Of a DNA stretch of 64,000 bases, positions 1 to 10,215 are shown piece by piece. The position numbers and the translations under genes were made by a program. The number at the start of each line of letters is the position of its first letter. The stretch's first letter is position 1. This DNA is from Parietichytrium sp. I65-24A (lineage: Eukaryota; Sar; Bigyra; Thraustochytrida; Thraustochytriidae), in contig BLSF01000077.1 in assembly GCA_012862575.1 (NCBI GenBank), positions 10,390 through 74,389 on the forward strand. The letters run 5' to 3'. Below the pieces are notes generated by a model that searched no databases, was not told the DNA's origin, and saw nothing but the letters and a program-made list of their open reading frames with translations.

Positions 1-845
1 CAGTACAAGAGGCCGATGGCGTGCGCGTCGCCTGCCGCATACATCTTCGTATCCTGAGACATGGGCCGCTTTCCCCATATGCGCTCGTCTATCTTGTGGG
101 GAGCCACACGAGGTTGCCCTTTCTTGAGCCAACTTACTTCGCATGCCTGGAGGCGCTGCTGACACGTCTTGTCCATGCCGATGACGAAGCGCTTGCGACC
201 GTTCCCTAGGTTGAGACGGTACGTACCACGGTGATGGTCCAGCGCCTGGTGGTACACTTGCAGGTCAAGTACGTTGCGCATTGTGATGCCGTACTGATGA
301 AAGAGTGCATCGCTGTCGGTGCGGCAGTCGAACATTACTTTCACCACCTTCTCCGACTCGAGTAGCCCCCGCAGCGCGTCAACCGCTGCCGCCTGAAGCA
401 CCTTGACGTCCACCAAGAACGCCGGCTGGCTCTTGCTGTCCTCTTGCCTGCCCAACGGCTTGATGGACGCCACGGTGATCGGCCCCGAGCGGCTCAGGTC
501 AACCCCCTCCAGGTCAAATGTGATTTGGTCCACATCCACAAGTGCCGACATCATGTTGGCCAGCGCCTCGGCCGAGTCCACCAGCTCATAGCGCGGCACC
601 GCGTCATCCTCTTCGCAGACCAGCACCTTGTCCAGTGCCTGCGCTAGTTTGCCCACCGCATCAACGGCAGCAGTGGCCGTGGTTGGCCTTGCGTCGATCA
701 CGTCCTCACCCGGTGCCTCGCATTCTTCAGACTTACCGCCTACCAGAGAACTCAGATCTGCGGGATCTCGAGGACACCACCTGCTTTCTCGCGGGTTTGT
801 CGAGACCAGTCCCGGGTACACGCCACCAGTGATGCCTCCCTCCAT
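1..845 (-). CDS. EXD1/Egalitarian-like 3'-5' exonuclease (partial, runs off left edge)
   Basis: The minus-strand frame is open from the ATG at 845 to the window edge, about 281 residues, with the C-terminus outside. Residues ~100-275 carry the three DEDD exonuclease motifs of the RNase D/EXD family: FDLEG near residue 110 (Exo I, D and E), FDCRTDSDAL near 175 (Exo II), and YAAGD near 268 (Exo III, Y-x3-D). The stretch LFHQYGITMRNVLDLQVYHQ resembles the segment after Exo II in EXD1. The first ~95 residues are low complexity. Family knowledge: these proteins degrade or bind RNA; animal EXD1 and Egalitarian act in piRNA and mRNA transport complexes and some are catalytically dead, but all key acidic residues are present here. 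The frame stays open about 65 codons upstream without an ATG, so 845 is the first usable start. Confidence 0.8.
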   Translation of the reverse strand, partial: MEGGITGGVYPGLVSTNPRESRWCPRDPADLSSLVGGKSEECEAPGEDVIDARPTTATAAVDAVGKLAQALDKVLVCEEDDAVPRYELVDSAEALANMMSALVDVDQITFDLEGVDLSRSGPITVASIKPLGRQEDSKSQPAFLVDVKVLQAAAVDALRGLLESEKVVKVMFDCRTDSDALFHQYGITMRNVLDLQVYHQALDHHRGTYRLNLGNGRKRFVIGMDKTCQQRLQACEVSWLKKGQPRVAPHKIDERIWGKRPMSQDTKMYAAGDAHAIGLLY

Positions 846-1329
846 TGTTCGCGCGTTATGAGTCTGCCTCAAATCGATGGGTTGGAAGGAACGGAGAAAG
901 ATCTGGGCTTCACAAAAGGGGTTCTGAATGGGTAAAGTACTTGCCCTTGTCGTCTCTTCCCGTTCGAGAACGAAGCGATTGATGCGAGAACAAAACGCTT
1001 GAACCAGCGCCACTCTAGAGAGCCACAACACGCGGTACTCAGTCAGTACCCGTTCGGTACCCTTGCCGCTGCCTTTTCACCGGTAGCCAAGTTTCCTCGT
1101 CGAGGCTTGTGCTGCATGTCTGCTCCGAGCACCGACGAGGCATCAGACACTAGTGCTCACGGTCCAGCTGTGTCGCACCTTTTCATTGAGCAAAATCGTC
1201 GCGACTTTCTTTTCTTCTCCGCTCGCCTCAGCAACTCAACGTTTGTGAGTTGTGAGTAAGTCACAAGAGGCAAGCGGTGACTTTCTCACCGTCTGCTGGG
1301 GTTTCTTTCCGCTGTAAGAACGGACTCTT

Positions 1330-2250
1330 TGACAAGCGGCCCTAACGCAGCTGCTTCTCCTTGAGGAGGGTTGCTGGAGAAAGATCTCGAATGTGGATGT
1401 GTCGAAGAGAGACGAGATCTTGAGTTTGCATTTTGACATGTTTAACATGAGTAGTTACTGTCAGTGAAAGTGGGTAGATATTGAATTTTTGTTGAATTTT
1501 TGGAACTCCGCTGCTCTGCTTGTTTATATTTGGCAGTAGAAGGAGGTAGAGTGGTCATTGCGCTTGACTCTGAGTCGTGTTGGAATATTGGATCACATTT
1601 CCAGTCCTTCTCAAATTGTGTGTATGTTCAGAGTTTGAGAAGAGTTGCCTTGTTGCTTCCACTATCTTCACCAGTAAAGTACCGCTTCTGCAATCTTACG
1701 CGCTGTAAATTGGTTTCTTAGCAGCCTACTCAAATAATGGATCGCTGGTTCAAGTCCAAATTGTGTGTATGTTCGGAGTTGGAGAGAAAAGAGCTGCCTT
1801 GTTGCTTCCAGAAAATACTACTACTCCATGCCTTATGCGCTGCAAATGGTTTCCTTAGCAGTTTAATACCGTACTAAAAGTATGCTGTCTTACGCTTTAA
1901 ATGCTAGCTAGCTACTAGAAGATGCTTGTCGAAAGCTTATATAAGCTTATCCGAGATCTTGTGTCAACCAACAGAGTTTCGTGGTGAAGCAGCTGCGCGT
2001 CGACTTGTGCGCCCTTGACACGCTCTGAGTCCCAATTCAAGCTAGCTAGCGTGCTGGATGGTTGAAATCTATTTGATCGCGCCTCCTGTGACAGGCGGCG
2101 CTGACGTAGTTGCTTTCCTTTAGAGGTTGCTGGACAAGATCGAATGCGAATAAGTTGAATTCTTCTTCCTCTCTGCTCCGAACTTAAGGCATTTGACAAG
2201 CGGCGCCAGCGCAGTCCCTTTCCCTCGTAGTAGGATGTCGGATGAAGTTC
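1330..2250 (+). repeat. Three diverged copies of a GACAAGCGGC-headed element
   Basis: The copies start near 1330, 2090 and 2194. Each has GACA(A/G)GCGGC, then a pyrimidine-rich block around GCAG/GTAG-TTGCTTTCCTT, then a purine-rich block ending in AAGATCGAATG-like or GGATGAAG-like sequence. Each copy is roughly 60-75 bases. Function is unknown; the copies could be remnants of a dispersed repeat or of a repeated coding domain. Confidence 0.5.
1612..1861. repeat. Diverged direct repeat, two ~110-bp copies
   Basis: The copies are 1612-1724 and 1757-1861. Both begin CAAATTGTGTGTATGTTC, share GCCTTGTTGCTTCCA in the middle, and end with a GGTTTC-TTAGCAG block. The copies differ by substitutions and small indels, so the duplication is old. 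Confidence 0.75.
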
Positions 2251-2380
2251 TATATTCGACTGTCCTTCCTCACTGGGAAGCAGCTGGAGGAGGCTCAACT
2301 GTAGTGGACCTCCGGGTCTTGGATTTGCGAACAGCAAACACGAAGTGTACGATCGCTATGCTTGCCGATGCATACGACAT

Positions 2381-2891
2381 TTAGATGAGATACACAGGGA
2401 GAAAGCTCAACGCTGGACTGGAGTATTCCTTTGCGGTGATTGTCTTGTCGCACACGATGCTGTATACTGAAGAGAGAATGTCAGTCAGAGAGAATACTGT
2501 AACAATGCCAATCAGCTTCGAGATCCTCGTAATGGCTTGCAAAACTCTCTCTCCGCCGCTGCCAGTCTGCTCGGAGTCACTTGCCGTAAAAGACAAAACC
2601 CAGACGCCGCCCAGTGATGTTGTACCATGCGATGATGACGCTTTTCTCGATCGTCGCAAATTGGAGGGCCATGTATGGGTTCCCCAAAGAGAAGAGGAAA
2701 ACGAGATCCAGAGCGTTGATGAACGTCAAGAATCTAACCTCGCGATACATTATTTTGCTCAAAAGTCTCCGCACTCTCTTCATGCCCGCGTTAATGAGAG
2801 CACCATGACCAACAGACCGAGGCAAGGAGCATGGATGGAAATTCTGGGGCGTGTTGATCGAAAAAGGATCCCGGCAGAGCGAGTAACTTTG
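2381..2891 (-). pseudogene. Possible broken or spliced multi-pass membrane protein gene
   Basis: Two overlapping minus-strand frames each read like membrane-protein sequence. The upstream frame (stop at ~2577) gives a stretch with FLTFINALDLVFLFSLGNPY and ATIEKSVIIAWYNITGRRLG. The downstream frame (2381 to ~2659) gives ITRISKLIGIVTVFSLTDIL. No ATG lies at the head of the open stretch, and a TAA closes it near 2892. The hydrophobic pattern continues across the frame change, which suggests a decayed gene or a small unrecognised intron near 2580. The plus strand carries a 172-codon frame with ATG over the same bases (2385-2903), but it is hydrophilic and looks like the complement of the hydrophobic frames. 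No family recognised. Confidence 0.3.
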
Positions 2892-3052
2892 TACGAAAAG
2901 TGATTACCGGGAGGGGTGATTCAGATTGATTTGGAGCGTTCGGTCTTGGTTCTGCTCAGGCTGCGCTCAATTTCACAAAAAGTCTTTTTAAACATGTATT
3001 CACTCATGGAAATTGAAAGACAAAATGAAGAAAGTTAGTTGAATGCTCGCGT

Positions 3053-3841
3053 TTAGATGGTGTACTTGGCTTCAGCCAGCACTGCCAGCCTTTGTGTATA
3101 CAAGATGACCAGACTCTGCCAGGCGTTGTGGTACCAGAGCATCCTCCCTTTGTCGTCAACGATCGCAGTTCCACAAGGGGACATATTTGCAGTGGTCATC
3201 ACGCATGCTGACAGCAGCGCTTTGAGCTTATCCAGAATGGCGATGGTGTGCTCTAGCTCCTTATTGAGTGTGTATGCGGTATCCGTATTGAGGAGGGTGG
3301 CCATGCGCGCAGAATAGAGATTCGCCAGATCGAAAAACTTAGATCGCGATGTGGAGGAGCATGATCCCGTCGATACCGTAACCATACAAATCGTGTTGTA
3401 GTTCAGCTGCAAATTGAAGGTTTGGATTTTCAAGCTGATGATATCCAAGTAGTTGACCTGCTTCCCGAGATCATAAAACGCTTTAGCAACTTCCCCGCTC
3501 CACACTGCTTCGTCCTTCCTTGTCCATGTCTTGGTTGTGAGCTTGCGTTGATACGCCTGTGCGAGGGTGTGGTGCGCAGCGGAAGGAAACATGTCCGTCG
3601 GCAAGGCCACGCTGCCACCAGAGGTTAGCCCAGGAAGAAGGTTGACTTGCGCAGCTGTCGCCGCCAAGGTGCTTCCCGCGGCGTTCTCCCATTTCATCAC
3701 ATCTGCCAAAAACGCGTCAGAGCCCTTGAACAGCTCAGAGACCGGCGCGCCAAGGTCCTTTTGAATGACCTCGGCAGCTGCGCACGTCAACACAACTGCA
3801 ACTGCGCAAACCAGAACTGACACACGCGCCATTCTCTTCAT
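3053..3841 (-). CDS. Predicted secreted protein, unknown function
   Basis: The protein has 262 residues and starts at the ATG at 3841. It opens with a clear signal peptide: basic MKRMAR, a hydrophobic core around VSVLVCAVAVVLTC, and an AAA-type cleavage site near residue 23. The rest is largely helical and moderately polar. The mature part has four cysteines in two closely spaced pairs, C-x8-C (CMVTVSTGSC) and C-x9-C (CVMTTANMSPC), suggesting two disulfides. No catalytic motif, membrane anchor or known domain was recognised. A second ATG at codon 4 gives nearly the same signal peptide. Likely secreted or vacuolar; function cannot be assigned. Confidence 0.75.
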   Translation of the reverse strand: MKRMARVSVLVCAVAVVLTCAAAEVIQKDLGAPVSELFKGSDAFLADVMKWENAAGSTLAATAAQVNLLPGLTSGGSVALPTDMFPSAAHHTLAQAYQRKLTTKTWTRKDEAVWSGEVAKAFYDLGKQVNYLDIISLKIQTFNLQLNYNTICMVTVSTGSCSSTSRSKFFDLANLYSARMATLLNTDTAYTLNKELEHTIAILDKLKALLSACVMTTANMSPCGTAIVDDKGRMLWYHNAWQSLVILYTQRLAVLAEAKYTI

Positions 3842-5875
3842 GGACCTGCTATCTGCTCTTTCTCTCCTCTTCTTATTTTTGTCTTTCCTCTCCGTTCCTC
3901 TTCCTCGCTTCCGCCACTTGCGCTTTCCTGCGGCTCGAATTCATGCAAGCTCACTGTCTCACAGACGAGTGATCTAATCCTGATCTAACCAAATCTATCT
4001 CTTCAATGAACACATCTCTTGACGCAACCTAAGGATCGTGAGAATCCGCACCTGAGTGGCTAGTGTATTGTGTAGGAAGGTCCAAACGAACAAGGAACCC
4101 AAGAGAACAAGGAGCCGCACTGAACAAGGAGGTGTTCTCTCTGCCGTGTTCATATATAGTTACCGGTACTGGTACGGTACGTGTACGGTACATAGTTTTA
4201 GATTAGATTTCCTGGGTGGCTGTGGTGACGAAAGATATGGTCTGGTGTCTGGTCTCTGACTGGCAATACCGCGTTTCAGGTGGATGTTCTGAGAGCTCTG
4301 GCAGGGTGTCGAGAAATGCCAGATCTGCCCGACTCCTGGCGAGGGGAGAGGTTGGTGGGATCTCCTTGGGTGTCTCTGGTTCTCGAATGTACTTTTTAAT
4401 ATCTCTCCTGGTCGGCAAAAGCCGCGAGCCGTGAGCAGTGGCGTGCTGTTCTGCAGTTTCAGGTCTTTGAAAGGATTAGAACTACCGTAGGGATCCACGG
4501 ATCGAATCAAGAAGTCTGCGCAGCCCTCAAGCACGAAGAAGGCCGCCCAAGTTGGGCGCATATTGCCTGGTCATGATGATAAAAATGTACTTGAAACAGA
4601 ACAATGTCAGAAGGTAGTCCGCTGTCCGCAGCCTCGTGTTTCCGCACCCGCGAAAGCGCATGGGCCAATAGCCTAACAGTTCGCCCAGTTTACCGGACCT
4701 AAGCCATGATAACGACGTGTGGTGATCATGTGACCCAACCTCGTTGACTGCCAATTACTTTTTGGCGGTTTGGTCAACAGCAACATGGGGAACTGAAAAG
4801 GGAAGAACCCAGAAAGAGCCTCGAAAGTTGACGCTGCACAAGTTGCGGTGTCATAGTCCACAGTATTTCGAAACTCTCTGAGAACGCAAAACAGACAAAA
4901 TCTATCATACTGATCACCATTTTGAGTATGGGCAACCATCATGATGTCAAGAAGCTGAATGGATCCCGGGCACTAACACCAACCTCCGTCCTTTCCCCCT
5001 TCCTTCGCTTATTCATTCCTTCATTTATTCATTCCGTCCGTCATGATTCCGGAGCCCAGAAAATAAACTTTTCCTCTTGATTCATTGGTTCTATCCGCGC
5101 ACGTGGGTGTCGACAATATACTTGGACTGCACTGTCCTGCGTGCAGTACTGACATGCATCTAGTATTGACAAAGAGAATTCGTGAGGAATGGGGAATGAA
5201 ATGAAATGGAAAGAATCAACTTTTCCCATTTTCGAAGGCGCAAGGGTTGTGCATTGTGATTTCTTTGAATGCTAGTCAAACGCATAGATAGAATGGGACC
5301 AAAAGTCTTACTGCACACTTTTGTCCACATGCATATACGTTGTTGAGGTAGTTGCCTCACACAATGTTTCACACAAATACCATAGGATCTTCTACTGAGC
5401 AATAGCGAACTTTTTTAAAGACAAGTCTTGTAAATGGTTGTCCCACTTTTCGCCGCACAATGAGCCGACGTCATTAAAACAGGACTGATTCGGCGCGGAG
5501 TCCAGTTTTCCCAATTTCCGATGAACGGATTGGATTTCTATTTAGTGTTGTGCAACCCAAATGCTCTACGTGCACAGCGAAGAAATGTTCCTTCTTGTGG
5601 GGTGCGGAGTTGACGTTCATGAGGTCAATTGCGCCCCTTAGCGAACCTAAGCCCGCGGCCTCGCCGCTCCATAGAGTTGCACGAGTGCGTGTCAAATGCA
5701 CACACTCCAAAGTCCAGTATTTGGTCGATTGAAAGCTAGCCCCAAAGGAGGTCCACTGTCTCACTGCACTCAAACTTCGGGTGCGCACCACGCAAGCACA
5801 GAGGTGTTGAGCCTTCCAGATCTGGAACGAGTACCACACGCGATCTGGGGCGCGCGAAGGCAAGGAGGAGCGAAG
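3842..5875. other. Intergenic spacer
   Basis: No supported gene. At 4159-4195 lies a dense run of GTAC palindromes (TACCGGTACTGGTACGGTAC and following). Scattered short frames on both strands (for example 4160-4561 minus, 5474-5863 minus) lack motifs and codon regularity. The last ~180 bases may be coding if the next gene starts at its upstream ATG (5696). Confidence 0.55.
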
Positions 5876-7246
5876 ATGGCCGACTCAACCGACAGCGAGG
5901 TGAACAGCCTTTGCAATAGCTTGAAGGGGTTGAGCTTTGGAGGCGCACCTGCTTCGTCCCTGACAATGGGATGGCCAGCAAACAAACAAGACGTCGTGGG
6001 CGAGAACATTTGGAGTGTCATGGACCTTGAAATTTGCACTTGTGACACTCCAGGGTCACCATTCGAGGAGGACATGTTCTACGATTGCGAAAGCCTCGAC
6101 AGTGACCCGAACGAACAGTCCGCGGATGGCGAGGCGCGAGAGCGCTTTCATCTCACGCAGCGCGTGAGCAGCGTTTCTACCCTGCGCGACGAAGACAATA
6201 ATGTGCAGCCAATGTTCAGCGCTTTAGCTTCTCCTCGAGGTGTTCGAAAGAGGATAAAGTGGTTTTTGATGCAGCATGCATCAGACTATCTTCAATTAAC
6301 AGAGCAGCTTGTAAGCGATATCAGCAGCGGCAAAGCGAGCGAAGAGCAAATCTTTCGTTATCTCGAGCAGCGGTTTTTGGAAAGCGGCAAGAACTCGGAC
6401 AGTGAAACCTACATTCATGAACGGAAAGACGGCGAACCTTTGCCAGGAAGGTCCCGCCAGCCACATTTTACGAAAGTTGCCTCAGAGCCGGCCGATTTGA
6501 TCTCCAGTATGGAGAAGGGCGATTCTATCGTGCGATTTAGTGAGACTGTTCTGGCTATTCGAACTGACATAACTGGATGTGCTCTGGATCCAGTGGTGGC
6601 ACCTCTGAGGGACCCCCACCTCATCACACAGCCTCTAATGCCACAAGCCGCAAAGCAATTTAGCCACTCAGCCAACGGAAAGAAAAAGAGGAAAAAGAAG
6701 CGCCGCATGAAGAGACTTAGTGATACTGAGAAAATTCTACTTTACCAGTGGAGGGAAGACCTGTGTCCGAAAAAGTTCATTGAAAAACAAAAGCAAAAGG
6801 CGAGGTCCCCTGCACCTGTGGACGACGAGGAAGAGGAAGTGTGCCGCGGTGGTGTGTCTGAAAAAGAAGAGGAGGTCCGCGAGGTGGAATGCGACAGGAC
6901 ACTTCGTGTTGTATCACCGGAACAACCTCCACTTCCACCTCAAAGCTCGCCAAACGTGAGAGCAGTCTCTGCGCACACGTTGGACGCACAAGGCGCAATG
7001 AAAGCATTGCACCATGCACCCAGCACTAACCATTCGCACGTTCACCTTCAGCTTCATATTGACTCTCCTGCACAGAAGGCATCAGAAAAGTCTCGCGCTT
7101 CAATTTTCGGGAAAAGGTTCAGCTTTCAAGGCGCCAATCCGTTTGGCAAACACAGTTTACTTCGAGCGCCGCTCCCAAGGGTAGACTTTGCGTCTGGTGT
7201 ACTTCAAGGGTCTTCACCAGCTCCAAAGCATATCAACACCGTGTGA
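5876..7246 (+). CDS. Unrecognised protein with strong nuclear localisation signal
   Basis: The protein has 456 residues from the ATG at 5876, which sits in a good initiation context (AAGATGG). The same frame is open to an ATG at 5696, adding 60 residues of noncoding-like composition, so the shorter form is preferred. The N-terminal third is acidic. Residues ~120-165 (RKRIKWFLMQHASDYLQLTE onward) look helical and may be a small folded domain. Around residues 268-280 is a lysine/arginine cluster (KKKRKKKRRMKR) that should act as a nuclear signal, followed by a helical segment and an acidic patch with DDEEEE. The C-terminus is serine/proline-rich. No known family recognised; a nuclear regulator is a guess. 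Confidence 0.7.
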   Translation: MADSTDSEVNSLCNSLKGLSFGGAPASSLTMGWPANKQDVVGENIWSVMDLEICTCDTPGSPFEEDMFYDCESLDSDPNEQSADGEARERFHLTQRVSSVSTLRDEDNNVQPMFSALASPRGVRKRIKWFLMQHASDYLQLTEQLVSDISSGKASEEQIFRYLEQRFLESGKNSDSETYIHERKDGEPLPGRSRQPHFTKVASEPADLISSMEKGDSIVRFSETVLAIRTDITGCALDPVVAPLRDPHLITQPLMPQAAKQFSHSANGKKKRKKKRRMKRLSDTEKILLYQWREDLCPKKFIEKQKQKARSPAPVDDEEEEVCRGGVSEKEEEVREVECDRTLRVVSPEQPPLPPQSSPNVRAVSAHTLDAQGAMKALHHAPSTNHSHVHLQLHIDSPAQKASEKSRASIFGKRFSFQGANPFGKHSLLRAPLPRVDFASGVLQGSSPAPKHINTV

Positions 7247-8405
7247 GAAATGAAGAATCTTGTAAAATAAGATTGTGGTAAAAGTAATTTTTTTTTTTAC
7301 TGGAAATGTGATACCCTGCTCAAACACTTATCAAATCGTCCACAAATTGGCCAAGCTCTTCAGTTTCGAGCAAGCAGCGTGCATCTTGGGCTGCACTGTC
7401 ACATTTGAACCCGGCATAAACATGCATAATCGTACTGTGAGAAAAGGAAGGATGGTGAGCTCGACTCTCGTGTCGTGTGCGAAACGGATGGAACGTCTAC
7501 TCAACTCATCGGTATTGAGCAAATCTCAAGGTGTTTATTCTCGCCGTGACTTACAGTCAAAGGTTCTGTGTGGATGGAGTTCATGGAATGCATCGCTTAT
7601 GTATACTCCAAAAAACAAAAGCTAAATCAATCTTGCTCACAAATCAGTCCAGGGGACAGGCAAAGAAAGGAAGATCATCATCATGAGAATTCAGAATTTA
7701 GTGTGACAGTTTTAGAACATGAGCTATGAACATGGCTGAAGCCTGAGAGCGCGGGCATTTTGTGGCATTTTCATCGCAGTGTTTTTGGAGGTTCCGGTAC
7801 TAGTACCGCGCACGGACCAGGTCCTGATGCTACGCTCAACTCCACGCCATACAATAGCACAGCATTAACAAAGGAGTAGAGCTCTTGTGGAGACTCTACC
7901 TCGGCACCCTCGGCACTAGCAATGCGGCGCTCTTGCACTGCGCGGAAGAGGTCTTAACCAAGCTCATAAACACGCGTGTAATCCTGTTCTGAACAATCAG
8001 GTAGACGAACACTATCAATGGTGAGAAAACTGTGTGCATAGGCACATAGGGCTATCATTTTGAGTAAGGCAAGACTCCTGAGTGCTGAGTGCGGACTGTG
8101 AGGAGTGAGTGAGCGCCACATGCTATTGAGTTTATCAATACTGCGTCCAGAACTATTACCTGGAACGTACCGCCCTTCGCGAGCAGCGAGCACCCCGCCC
8201 GTCCGCGTGCAACACGTTTTGGAGCAGCAGCAGAGGTGTGTGTGTGTGTGTGTGTGTGATTGTGTGCTCGGTCATTCGCGGCTGTGGGTGCGAGTAAGAG
8301 TGAGCAGTGGCGACTGAGTGTTGTCCAAGTTGCAATAACAGGGAGTTTGGAAGAAGAGCGCCAAGGTGGTAGTGCCCCTCGCCTTGTGTGTGGGCGGCAG
8401 GAGAT
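7247..8405. other. Intergenic spacer with GT microsatellite
   Basis: No supported gene. It contains GGTACTAGTACC near 7796-7808 and the GT run at 8236-8258 just upstream of the RING gene. The 116-codon plus frame at 7275-7625 starts at GTG and has no recognisable content. Confidence 0.5.
8236..8258 (+). repeat. GT dinucleotide microsatellite
   Basis: About 11 GT units directly upstream (about 150 bases) of the RING-finger gene start, probably in its promoter or 5' leader. Confidence 0.9.
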
Positions 8406-9671
8406 ATGTTTAGGTCGTTTTTTGGCGGGCGGCGGCGGGAAGTGGGAAGAGGCCGAGCGAACGACACGCTCTGCGAGAGGTTCTGCCAGCTGCCGGGGTA
8501 CCTCACTGGGTCGAGTGGTCCGTTCGTGTCCGAGCCTGGGGTAGGCGTGGCGAGGCTGGTGTCGGATCATGGGGGTTCATCGGAGTGCAAGGAGAGCTTG
8601 ATGCTGTCCACGCTAAAGTTGCGTGACGAGGAGGAGGCGAACAATCTGTCAAAGTACCTGCTCGCAGATGATCAAGTCGGTGAGGAAGTGAGCTCCACGA
8701 TGTTTCACGACGCGGATCAGATCTGCGGCATTTGCACCATCAACGCGTGTACGCACTACGCGCTGCCCTGCAAACACAGCGCGTGCAAGGTTTGCTGGAG
8801 TAGGTGGCTCGCAGATCACAAAGCCTGCATGACCTGCGCTGCACCCGTGGCGCACATCAGGCGCTACCCGTACTCTGTCGTGGCGCGCTCGCTGTACGAA
8901 TCCGAGGGCTCAGAGTGCTTGGAGCAAAGCAAAAAAGACCTGGACGCGTGCACCGTCCTTGTGGAGCAGAGTTTAGAACGTTGCGTTCGAAGTATGCTGG
9001 CTGTGAAGGACTGCGTCTCTGGAGTAGCTGAAAATTTCACGACTGTTGAATCGCATTTGATCGGTATCACCCGCCCTGACCCTGGAACCAGGGTAACCGT
9101 GGACATGTTGACGTCCGTGTTGGCGGTAGAGCGAAGTTCTGTAGTGGAACAGCTTTTAGCTTACGAAGACGTGTTTGGCACCAAAAAGCAGTGGGCGGCT
9201 CTGGAGCAAGACGTCCAGATTTTGCTCTCCGCCGTAAGAAGATTTTCTGATGTGTTGGACTCTGCTCTAGAACACCAGGTGGACGTTAACGATGTTGCAC
9301 TGGACGAGGGCGGGTTGGAGACCGGATCTGCTGCTAAATCCCATGACTTGGTGGCGGCCACCGAGGTATTTGACATTTTGGTTGCCTCAACTTCAATCCT
9401 TGCGCAGTGGAATCGGGTGAAATCGCTTTTGGAGACATGCGGCCCTCAATCGCACCTAATTCCGGGCATCGCTCGAGTCTTCGGGATGATTCACTTTACT
9501 AATCTGCCTAGTTCCGACTCGGTTGTGGTGAACGCGATCGACATTCCGCGCAAAGCCACGCAAGTTATGAGTACTGCCCAAACGAGATGTCATGTTGTGG
9601 ACGGGATGATATCTAATGACTTACTACCGGACGCAACCATAATTTTGGAGCGACTAAAATCCATGTCCTGA
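8406..9671 (+). CDS. RING-finger protein, putative E3 ubiquitin ligase
   Basis: The protein has 421 residues from the ATG at 8406; the frame extends six codons further to a GTG only. A C3HC4-type RING lies at residues ~107-145: CGIC, then C-T-H, then CKHSACKVCW and finally CMTC, giving the expected paired metal ligands with one His in the CxH position. The ~270 residues after it are helical with no second domain recognised; VEQSLERCVRSMLA and VLAVERSSVVEQLLAYEDVF suggest coiled or helical-bundle structure. By family knowledge RING proteins bring a ubiquitin-loaded E2 to a substrate; the substrate is unknown. No membrane segment or signal peptide. Confidence 0.8.
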   Translation: MFRSFFGGRRREVGRGRANDTLCERFCQLPGYLTGSSGPFVSEPGVGVARLVSDHGGSSECKESLMLSTLKLRDEEEANNLSKYLLADDQVGEEVSSTMFHDADQICGICTINACTHYALPCKHSACKVCWSRWLADHKACMTCAAPVAHIRRYPYSVVARSLYESEGSECLEQSKKDLDACTVLVEQSLERCVRSMLAVKDCVSGVAENFTTVESHLIGITRPDPGTRVTVDMLTSVLAVERSSVVEQLLAYEDVFGTKKQWAALEQDVQILLSAVRRFSDVLDSALEHQVDVNDVALDEGGLETGSAAKSHDLVAATEVFDILVASTSILAQWNRVKSLLETCGPQSHLIPGIARVFGMIHFTNLPSSDSVVVNAIDIPRKATQVMSTAQTRCHVVDGMISNDLLPDATIILERLKSMS

Positions 9672-10215
9672 TACACCACCGTAACCATCATTGTAAATAC
9701 TGTGCTTCAGTTCTATCCCTCCCTTTTTCTTTTCTTTTTTTTCTGCACCCGGAGAGCCAGTTTTCCAAGTGTGTGCACGAGTATGCGATGGTTAAAAATG
9801 CCCGGGCACAGGAGGAGCTGTGCTGTGCCAGCACTGGTTGCGGAACCATCAATACAGGTTCTTCAACGCAACCGAGTGAGAGGTCTGCGAGGTTGGACAC
9901 GATTCTGACTGATCCTTGCACGAAAACAAGGACATTCTTTTGCACATTTTGCACAGAGAGCGCATGAGTAAGAAACGGGACTCTAATGCTAACTTTGGTA
10001 TCAAAAATGTCTGCTTGTTCTTTGAACACTAACAGTTACCCAAAAGCTTCAAAATTCATAAACCAAAAAGAGAGAAAGAAATAGAATTTAAGATTGCGAC
10101 ATTTGGCGCAGGACACGAAGAGCAATCACAAATTAGATACATTGTCCATCAAGCGCAAGCTCCAGGTCAGGGTTTTAGGGTCACGAATCAAGTCCGAAGT
10201 CGGCCAATAGTGGTA
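9672..10215. other. Convergent 3' intergenic region
   Basis: This lies between the 3' ends of the RING gene and the Nma111-like gene. A pyrimidine tract (CTTTTTCTTTTCTTTTTTTT) at ~9722-9741 follows the RING stop. No gene, only short unmotivated frames. Confidence 0.5.

Larger units (their letters stand above)
846..2380. other. Intergenic spacer rich in diverged repeats
   Basis: There is no convincing coding region. The spacer holds the GTAC palindrome near 1034-1049, a direct repeat pair (1612-1724 and 1757-1861) and three diverged copies of a ~65-base element (near 1330, 2090 and 2194). A 140-codon minus-strand open frame at 1915-2337 has ordinary random-looking composition and no recognisable motif, so it was not called. 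Confidence 0.6.

Noticed and set aside
1741-1760. GGTTCAAGTCC, tRNA B-box-like
   Set aside because: No acceptor stem or A-box at the proper distance; it lies in a repeat unit instead.
2385-2903. 172-codon plus frame with ATG
   Set aside because: It mirrors hydrophobic minus frames and has no recognisable domain; recorded instead as part of the possible remnant.
5696-5875. 60-residue N-terminal extension of the nuclear-type protein
   Set aside because: The composition is unlike the rest of the protein, and the ATG at 5876 has the better context. Kept only as an alternative.
8055-8570. 171-codon minus frame upstream of the RING gene
   Set aside because: It contains a translated GT repeat (His-Thr run) and overlaps the RING start; a promoter shadow.
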